Below are positions 59,176-64,000 of a stretch of DNA of 64,000 bases, in pieces. Below the pieces are notes generated by a model that was not told the DNA's origin, did no database searches, and saw nothing but the letters and a program-made list of their open reading frames with translations. The position numbers and the translations under genes were made by a program. This DNA comes from Vagococcus carniphilus (GTDB lineage: Bacteria > Bacillota > Bacilli > Lactobacillales > Vagococcaceae). The DNA lies in contig NZ_CP060720.1 of assembly GCF_014397115.1 (NCBI RefSeq), positions 2,806,001-2,870,000 of the forward strand, given 5' to 3'. How positions within the stretch are numbered: position 1 is the first letter of the stretch; each line of letters opens with the position of its first letter.

Positions 59176-60180
59176 ATGGAGAAAACAATTATACCTAACA
59201 ACTACCAATCCACACTAAACGTTTACGATACTCAAACAGCAATCGGTTTTATTAAACGCTGTTTTGAAGAAGCTTTAACAGGAAGTCTAAAACTTAAAAG
59301 GGTATCTGCTCCTTTGTTTGTTGATGAACGTTCCGGTTTAAATGATAACTTAAGTGGCACTGAGCGACCTGTAAAATTCGATGTTCCTGCCCTTTCTGAT
59401 AACGGTGAAGTCGTTCACTCTCTTGCTAAATGGAAACGAGTGGCACTTAAGCAATACGATTTTCACTCTGGAAATGGTTTGTATGCTGATATGAACGCTA
59501 TTAGACGAGATGAAGAGTTAGACAACCTACATTCTATTTATGTCGATCAATGGGACTGGGAGCGTGTTATTACAAAAGAACAACGAACCATTGATTATTT
59601 AAAAGAGACAGTACAAGGATTAGTTAATGCAATGGCTGAAACAGCTAGTCGTTTACATACCAAGTACCCAAATGTCGATGTATCAATTGATACTAGCGTT
59701 TCTTTTGTTACTAGCCAAGAATTAGCTGATTTATATCCTGATTTAGACTCTAAAGAAAGAGAACATGCTTATGTAAAAGAACATCCCACAACGTTCATTT
59801 TACAAATCGGTGATGTGTTAAAACACGGTACCCCTCATGATAACCGAGCACCTGATTATGATGATTGGGCTTTAAATGGCGATTTATTATTCTGGCACGA
59901 ACCTCTTCAATGCGCAATGGAATTATCTAGTATGGGAATTCGAGTGGATGACCAAGCCCTATTAGCTCAATTAGAAAAAGCAAATGCTAAAGAAAGACTA
60001 GAGTTTCCTTATCATCAACAAGTTATCAACAATGAACTACCTCTAACAATTGGTGGTGGAATTGGCCAAAGTCGTATGTGTATGCTGCTTCTTGGAAAAG
60101 CACATATTGGAGAAGTCCAAGTTTCTTTATGGGATGAAGAAACCATCAATGCTTGTCACGAAAAAATATTCTTACTATAA
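59176..60180 (+). CDS. asnA: Aspartate-ammonia ligase
   Basis: A 334-residue class II synthetase-fold enzyme. Diagnostic segments are RVSAPLFVDERSGLNDNLSGTERPV, FDVPAL, VHSLAKWKRVALKQYDF, GLYADMNAIRRDEELDNLHSIYVDQWDWE and GGGIGQSRMCMLLLGK. It makes asparagine from aspartate, ammonia and ATP. GGAGGAG lies 13-15 bases from the ATG, longer than the 6-9 seen in its neighbours, with no better in-frame start. Confidence 0.95.
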   Translation: MEKTIIPNNYQSTLNVYDTQTAIGFIKRCFEEALTGSLKLKRVSAPLFVDERSGLNDNLSGTERPVKFDVPALSDNGEVVHSLAKWKRVALKQYDFHSGNGLYADMNAIRRDEELDNLHSIYVDQWDWERVITKEQRTIDYLKETVQGLVNAMAETASRLHTKYPNVDVSIDTSVSFVTSQELADLYPDLDSKEREHAYVKEHPTTFILQIGDVLKHGTPHDNRAPDYDDWALNGDLLFWHEPLQCAMELSSMGIRVDDQALLAQLEKANAKERLEFPYHQQVINNELPLTIGGGIGQSRMCMLLLGKAHIGEVQVSLWDEETINACHEKIFLL

Positions 60181-60183
60181 GAA

Positions 60184-60236
60184 AAAACAGGGTTAAGGAA
60201 AAGTTCATTACTTTTTACCTTAATCCTGTTTCTTTT
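60184..60236. terminator. Bidirectional terminator
   Basis: The stem AACAGG.TTAAGG/CCTTAA.CCTGTT with an A/T-rich loop lies between convergent asnA and the DUF1648 gene. Confidence 0.75.
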
Positions 60237-60237
60237 A

Positions 60238-61365
60238 TTACATCATTAAAAAGGCAATGCCAATTGGGATGATGATAACACCTATTAAAAAAGCCCAACT
60301 TTGCCATTTAGCAAAATTAAAAGTCATTCCTAATCCCATTCTTTTTTCTACCCAAAAAGAAGGATCTTCTTGGTTAAAATAGAACATGCCTAATTTCCAG
60401 TGATCATCATCATCAAAAGAAGCTGACTCATCAATCTTAACTGGTGCCTCTTTAGAAACATTCACCGTCTTCAACCTGTCTCCACCTTGACCGTAATAAA
60501 GAGAGAACCATAAAACAATTCCTAGAATAGCGACAGTAAAGACAAGAGATGCTACCATCAACGTTTGAGGCGTAATTTGTTGGAAAATAATAGACAACTG
60601 AATCATCATCATTAATAGTTGAACCAATAAAGAAAGAACAAAGTTTAATAAAGAGGATTGCTTTCTAAATTTTTTATTTCTAGCGATAGACTCTTCAGTA
60701 TTTTTCACATCGATTCGTTGCTTTCCTTTTAGATAAGACTGATTACTAATTCCCATCACAAATGTTAAAAATAGTTGAAATGCTGGAATTGCTAGGACAC
60801 TCTTCCATGTTTTATCTGTCATGATGATAGGGTTCATGTTCATATCCCACTTAGTGACAAATGATTCAGGGATGTGTTGATACTGAGAAACAGTTAAAAC
60901 AACTGTTAATAATACAAAAGCAAGATTCACACCGACCAAGTAACCTGTTGGAAAAATCAACTTTTCATCTCTAAAAGACAAATCAATTACCATTTTTGGT
61001 TGTTTCAATCCATCAGTTTTTAATCCCTTTTTGAAAGTTTTTAACTGTTTATATTTAGCTAAGTAAACACCCATCGAAACAATTAATTGAATAAAGAGTC
61101 CTAAAACACTAAAGAACATTAATCTTTCTAAGTCAATTGTATGTTGAAACAAGCCATACATCACAATGCCTAATCCAATTAAGAAACTCAAAAAAAGATT
61201 AATCATTAAGTAACTTTTCTTTTGATGAGCCATAACTGTTTTGGCTTCATCTGTCTCTGGTAGCGTCACTCCAAAAGGAATATCTCTCTTACTATAGTAA
61301 GGAGTCAGTCCCATTAACAAACCAATCATCAAATTAAAAAATAGCATCACTAGTACATTAATCAT
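60238..61365 (-). CDS. DUF1648/DUF5808 membrane protein
   Basis: A protein of about 375 residues with eight or so membrane segments. A DUF1648-like segment (YQHIPESFVTKWDMNMNP) is followed near the C terminus by a DUF5808-like cytoplasmic stretch (DDDDHWKLGMFYFNQEDPSFWVEKRMGLG). Homologues often sit behind YtrA-type GntR repressors, as here. Function unknown. The ATG at 61365 is nine bases from GGAG and overlaps the end of gntR by eight bases. Confidence 0.8.
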   Translation of the reverse strand: MINVLVMLFFNLMIGLLMGLTPYYSKRDIPFGVTLPETDEAKTVMAHQKKSYLMINLFLSFLIGLGIVMYGLFQHTIDLERLMFFSVLGLFIQLIVSMGVYLAKYKQLKTFKKGLKTDGLKQPKMVIDLSFRDEKLIFPTGYLVGVNLAFVLLTVVLTVSQYQHIPESFVTKWDMNMNPIIMTDKTWKSVLAIPAFQLFLTFVMGISNQSYLKGKQRIDVKNTEESIARNKKFRKQSSLLNFVLSLLVQLLMMMIQLSIIFQQITPQTLMVASLVFTVAILGIVLWFSLYYGQGGDRLKTVNVSKEAPVKIDESASFDDDDHWKLGMFYFNQEDPSFWVEKRMGLGMTFNFAKWQSWAFLIGVIIIPIGIAFLMM

Positions 61366-61741
61366 CTGTACCATCTCCTTTTAGCTTTCCTTGCATGTCC
61401 TCTAATAAATGATCCACATCAATATTAAATACATGAGCATCAATCATTAAATCAAATAGTTGTTCTTTAAAGACCGATAAATAATCATCACTGATTTTGG
61501 GTGGTGTCTCGCTTGAAATTTGGTAGCCTTTTTTTACTTGTTCAACGATTCCTTCACCAACCAAAACTTTGTAAGCTTTATTTACCGTATGTAGATTAAT
61601 ACCAATATCCCCTGCTAAACTCCTAACACTTGGTAAACTATCACCAGGTTTTATTTTTCCTTGAATAAGTCCCAACTTGATTTGATAGACCAACTGCGTG
61701 TAAATAGGTGTTTCACTCGATACATCTATTTCAATAATCAT
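61358..61741 (-). CDS. GntR family regulator, YtrA subfamily
   Basis: A protein of about 127 residues. The GntR helix-turn-helix (PIYTQLVYQIKLGLIQGKIKPGDSLPSVRSLAGDIGINLHTVNKAYKVLVGEGIV, about 11-64) is followed by a very short C domain, typical of YtrA. Start at 61741 after GAGGTGATG. Longer frames would run through the promoter. Coupled to the DUF1648 gene and autoregulated through the dyad at 61771. Confidence 0.9.
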   Translation of the reverse strand: MIIEIDVSSETPIYTQLVYQIKLGLIQGKIKPGDSLPSVRSLAGDIGINLHTVNKAYKVLVGEGIVEQVKKGYQISSETPPKISDDYLSVFKEQLFDLMIDAHVFNIDVDHLLEDMQGKLKGDGTDD

Positions 61742-61766
61742 CTCATCACCTCTTTTTGTTATACAC

Positions 61767-61795
61767 ATAGTATAACAATTATTGTTATATGTCAA
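61767..61795 (-). promoter_or_regulatory. gntR promoter with nested operator
   Basis: On the minus strand TTGACA (61790-61795) and TACTAT (61767-61772) are 17 bases apart. The perfect palindrome TATAACAATTATTGTTATA (61771-61789) fills the spacer, so bound repressor would exclude polymerase. Confidence 0.82.
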
Positions 61796-61882
61796 CTATA
61801 ACAATAAAAGAATTAAAATATCTTTTCAGCTTCTTATTTGGTAAAATAAAAGAAAGACACTTAAAGAATAGGAGTGAGTTTT

Positions 61883-62527
61883 ATGCCAGTTACAAGTCAT
61901 TATTGGGCACAATCAGAAAAATTAGTAGACTCTCTGTTACCCTGTAGTCTTCTTTTATGTCTCTTGCTCCTTTTCTTTTTATTCGTCACACTTCCTTATG
62001 TTAAGAAAAAGAAATACAATTTAATAACCATGCTTGTTTTAACCGTTATCGAAGGTATCATAGCATCAAGTATTCTTCTATATGCCACAGATTATCGCTA
62101 TTTAAGGCCTTATGCTTCTCGAGTTAATCGAAGTGTTGAATCACGCTTTTTAAACTATTTAGATATAAGTACACTTCAAGAAAAGAAACCACATAAAGAC
62201 ATGGTTCAGGAAACTCTGAGATTACCTTTTTATCAATTAGTCGATGAAACAACGGAGCCACTCATCTACTTAGGTAAATCTCCTGATTATTTTTATTTTG
62301 AAAAAAATAAAAAGATTTATAGAAGAGATACATTACACACTAAAATTAGTTTCAGTAAAAAAGTAAATGCAGTCATAGTTGATGCTAAATCAGCAATACT
62401 GACAGATAATTCATTTACATCAATTGGTTTTTATCCAAAGGTCGGACCTACTATTTTTAGTATTACCATACCTAAAAATCAAGAATCGCTTTCTTATTTC
62501 CCTGCTACTAAACCCGGTGAGTTGTGA
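61883..62527 (+). CDS. Hypothetical membrane protein
   Basis: A protein of about 214 residues. Two N-terminal membrane segments (about 18-38 and 50-70) are followed by a soluble domain of about 140 residues (about 75-214), probably outside the cell. No family recognised. The ATG at 61883 follows GGAGTGAG. Divergent from the gntR operon. Confidence 0.65.
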   Translation: MPVTSHYWAQSEKLVDSLLPCSLLLCLLLLFFLFVTLPYVKKKKYNLITMLVLTVIEGIIASSILLYATDYRYLRPYASRVNRSVESRFLNYLDISTLQEKKPHKDMVQETLRLPFYQLVDETTEPLIYLGKSPDYFYFEKNKKIYRRDTLHTKISFSKKVNAVIVDAKSAILTDNSFTSIGFYPKVGPTIFSITIPKNQESLSYFPATKPGEL

Positions 62528-62588
62528 AACGTTTTTTTAATTATTTATTAACCTAAAAAAATTAGTCAAACAGTCAGGAATGATAATT

Positions 62589-62795
62589 ATGATAAATCTA
62601 ATTAAAGATCGTCTACCGCTCATTCTTTTATTTCTAATTCTCATTTTTATCGGTGTCTTGTTAATCATCAGTGTGTTTCGAATTAAATCTAACAATAAAT
62701 TTATCAAATTGATTCTCTGCTGTTTAGGTCTACTAACATTTGGCCTAGGTTTATACGGTATGTTATTTGTTCTATTTTTTGGTTTTAATTCTTAA
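62589..62795 (+). CDS. Small membrane protein of about 68 residues
   Basis: Two hydrophobic segments (LPLILLFLILIFIGVLLIISVF and LILCCLGLLTFGLGLYGMLFVLFF) are joined by a basic loop. The ATG at 62589 is nine bases after AGGA. An earlier ATG at 62580 touches that site. No family recognised. It may share the transcript of the preceding gene. Confidence 0.55.
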   Translation: MINLIKDRLPLILLFLILIFIGVLLIISVFRIKSNNKFIKLILCCLGLLTFGLGLYGMLFVLFFGFNS

Positions 62796-62800
62796 AATTA

Positions 62801-62834
62801 AAAAAAGCTTTCAGAATTTTTCTGAAAGCTTTTT
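62801..62834. terminator. Bidirectional terminator
   Basis: The stem AAAAAGCTTTCAG/CTGAAAGCTTTTT with a short A/T loop. Confidence 0.85.
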
Positions 62835-62879
62835 GTCTTTGTTAAGATAAATTATTTTTTCTCACTCTAATAATTTCAA

Positions 62880-63179
62880 TTAAAAAATATCAACACTATT
62901 CTTTACTTTTTCTCCAAAATCATTCACTTTTTTTCTAGTTCCTTTGATTTCTTTAACCACTTGACCAATTGAATCTAGTTCTTTATCTGATAAATCTTCT
63001 ACCATATTCAATAATTTTTCATTACCGCCAAATTTTTCATTAACCACTTTTTTTGTTTTATAGCGAGTTGTTTCATGTTCTAATTTCTCAATAATTTTTT
63101 CTGAAAAAGTAACAGCTGTGAAAATACCTGCTACTGCTGCAACGCTAAATCCAACACCAATTTTTGTACTTGTTTTCAT
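62880..63179 (-). CDS. Small YtxH-like membrane-anchored protein
   Basis: A protein of about 99 residues. One N-terminal hydrophobic segment (IGVGFSVAAVAGIFTAVTF) is followed by a long charged helix (Lys/Glu-rich, about 25-95). The shape resembles YtxH/general-stress envelope proteins, but similarity is weak. ATG 63179 is nine bases after AAGGA. Confidence 0.6.
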   Translation of the reverse strand: MKTSTKIGVGFSVAAVAGIFTAVTFSEKIIEKLEHETTRYKTKKVVNEKFGGNEKLLNMVEDLSDKELDSIGQVVKEIKGTRKKVNDFGEKVKNSVDIF

Positions 63180-63349
63180 TAAAATCATTCCTTATCTATT
63201 ATTTTTGATTACAACCAAATTGTATCATAAAGAGAGGTATTTAAATAATAAAAGCATTAAAATGTTTTTTTATTTATTAATTCGTCAGTTAAAGTACAAT
63301 TAGCAACATTATAGTAGTATAATAAAAAATAAAAAGGATGTTGAGAGGT

Positions 63350-63526
63350 ATGGATAAGAAAGATTGGTTAGAATTTATTTTTTACTTTATTCTTTACGGA
63401 GCACTATATTTTATTGCTGACTTTAGTTCGAGTTACCTTATTAAATTTATTATCGTTTTTATCGGTGCTGGTATTGGGAGTATGCTTTTTCGTCAGTTAA
63501 AACTAAAAAAGAAGCGCTCTATTTAA
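63350..63526 (+). CDS. Small membrane protein of about 58 residues
   Basis: Starts MDKKDWLEFIFYF, with two hydrophobic segments and a basic tail (KLKKKRSI). The start is uncertain. ATG 63338 and ATG 63350 are both in frame, and neither has ideal spacing to AAAAAGG or GAGAGG. TATAAT at about 63318 may be its promoter. The last bases overlap the convergent DUF3784 gene by eight. Confidence 0.5.
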   Translation: MDKKDWLEFIFYFILYGALYFIADFSSSYLIKFIIVFIGAGIGSMLFRQLKLKKKRSI

Positions 63527-63839
63527 ATTTGTATTGATCAAATGGACCTAAAGAATGAATCATTAAAATAAAAAAGATGATTATAGCTCCTATCCCAAAA
63601 TATTCATGAAGAAACTGAGAAAAAAATGAACCTAGTAGTAACGTTATTCCCCAAGTTATTAAGGAATTCCTCATATCTAAGCTAATTTTTTCTTTATAAT
63701 AATATTTTTGTTCGTTTTTGGGAATATTATCGAAACCACTAACTAATATAGCTCCTTTTGATTTTAACAAGTGAAAAATTATCGCCCCAATAAAACATAA
63801 AACAGATATAACTAAACTAATAATGGTTATTGGCTTCAT
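63519..63839 (-). CDS. DUF3784-like small membrane protein
   Basis: A 106-residue protein with three hydrophobic segments. The stretch ILVSGFDNIPKNEQKYYYKEKIS after the first segment matches the G(Y/F)N.....E..KYD.K pattern of DUF3784. Function unknown. ATG 63839 follows AGGAAGTG. A TTG one codon earlier is less likely. Confidence 0.65.
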   Translation of the reverse strand: MKPITIISLVISVLCFIGAIIFHLLKSKGAILVSGFDNIPKNEQKYYYKEKISLDMRNSLITWGITLLLGSFFSQFLHEYFGIGAIIIFFILMIHSLGPFDQYKFK

Positions 63840-63932
63840 CAAAAATCACTTCCTTTTATTTAAAGTATACTACGAAAAAATAATATCACTATCATTTGTG
63901 ATATAATTAACAATAAAATAAGGGTGATTAAA

Positions 63933-64000
63933 ATGGTAGCAACACTAGAAACGAATCGTTTAAAGTTACGAAAAATGACAGTTGATGATACTGACGAAGT
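63933..64000 (+). CDS. GNAT N-acetyltransferase, 5' part only
   Basis: ATG 63933 after AGGGTGAT opens a frame reading MVATLETNRLKLRKMTVDD, the typical RimJ/RimL-type GNAT start. The gene runs off the window end, so the acetyl-CoA site is not visible. Confidence 0.7.
   Translation, partial: MVATLETNRLKLRKMTVDDTDE

Overview
The window is AT-rich DNA from a low-GC Gram-positive bacterium. It is densely coded, with strong GGAGG-type ribosome binding sites and classical T-tailed terminators. The gene set (D-Ala:D-Ser-type van genes, AsnA asparagine synthetase, MprF, an H2O-forming-type NADH oxidase, CopB copper ATPase, glutamate decarboxylase) points to Lactobacillales, most likely Enterococcaceae (Vagococcus or Enterococcus). 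That is inference from gene content. No rRNA, tRNA or CRISPR was recognised.

Layout. 1-12 kb: small enzymes and regulators (DUF1697, GNATs, TetR), a Fur-boxed acyl-CoA dehydrogenase homologue, a methyltransferase, a drug-efflux block (TipAS-type MerR, MarR, MFS, PhzF), a guanine-riboswitch-controlled purine permease, YaaA and an AAC(3)-family acetyltransferase. 12-21 kb: glutathionyl-hydroquinone reductase divergent from NADH oxidase, a TetR, an ArsR/ABC exporter operon, an EamA transporter, a stand-alone EF-Tu gene and glutamate decarboxylase. 21-26 kb: a MarR/saccharopine-dehydrogenase-like pair and a DUF606 transporter pair divergent from a Crp/Fnr regulator, followed by an IS1182-like element with a frameshifted transposase. 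26-37 kb: HemG-like flavodoxin, RDD protein and SppA, a DUF2441 protein, a TPM-domain protein, split chromate transporter with LysR, RidA, MgtC and MprF.

37-47 kb is the metal and antibiotic block. CopB, a small Met/His-rich membrane protein, a multicopper oxidase and a two-component system lie end to end with a compact van operon on the minus strand (D-Ala:D-Ser-type ligase, VanXY, VanT). The van operon should replace the terminal D-Ala of peptidoglycan precursors with D-Ser, but no van-type vanRS is linked to it. 47-64 kb: secreted SGNH hydrolase, NAD-type 6-phosphogluconate dehydrogenase, CDF transporter, a MarR/DHA2-efflux pair with matched operators, LacI, NUDIX, a Fur-boxed ferric-siderophore ABC operon, AsnA, a YtrA-type GntR with a DUF1648 membrane protein, and several small membrane proteins.

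The most unusual signal is the EF-Tu gene at 18395-19582. Its product has no cysteine, and the universally conserved redox-sensitive Cys of the DCPGH motif is Ala. Its promoter carries an element of about 21 bp that is almost identical, at exactly the same distance from the -35 box, to one at the glutathionyl-hydroquinone reductase promoter 6.6 kb away. I infer a thiol/electrophile-stress regulon that supplies an oxidation-resistant elongation factor. A second notable signal is a MarR gene whose promoter encloses a perfect 27-bp palindrome and predicts a leaderless mRNA.
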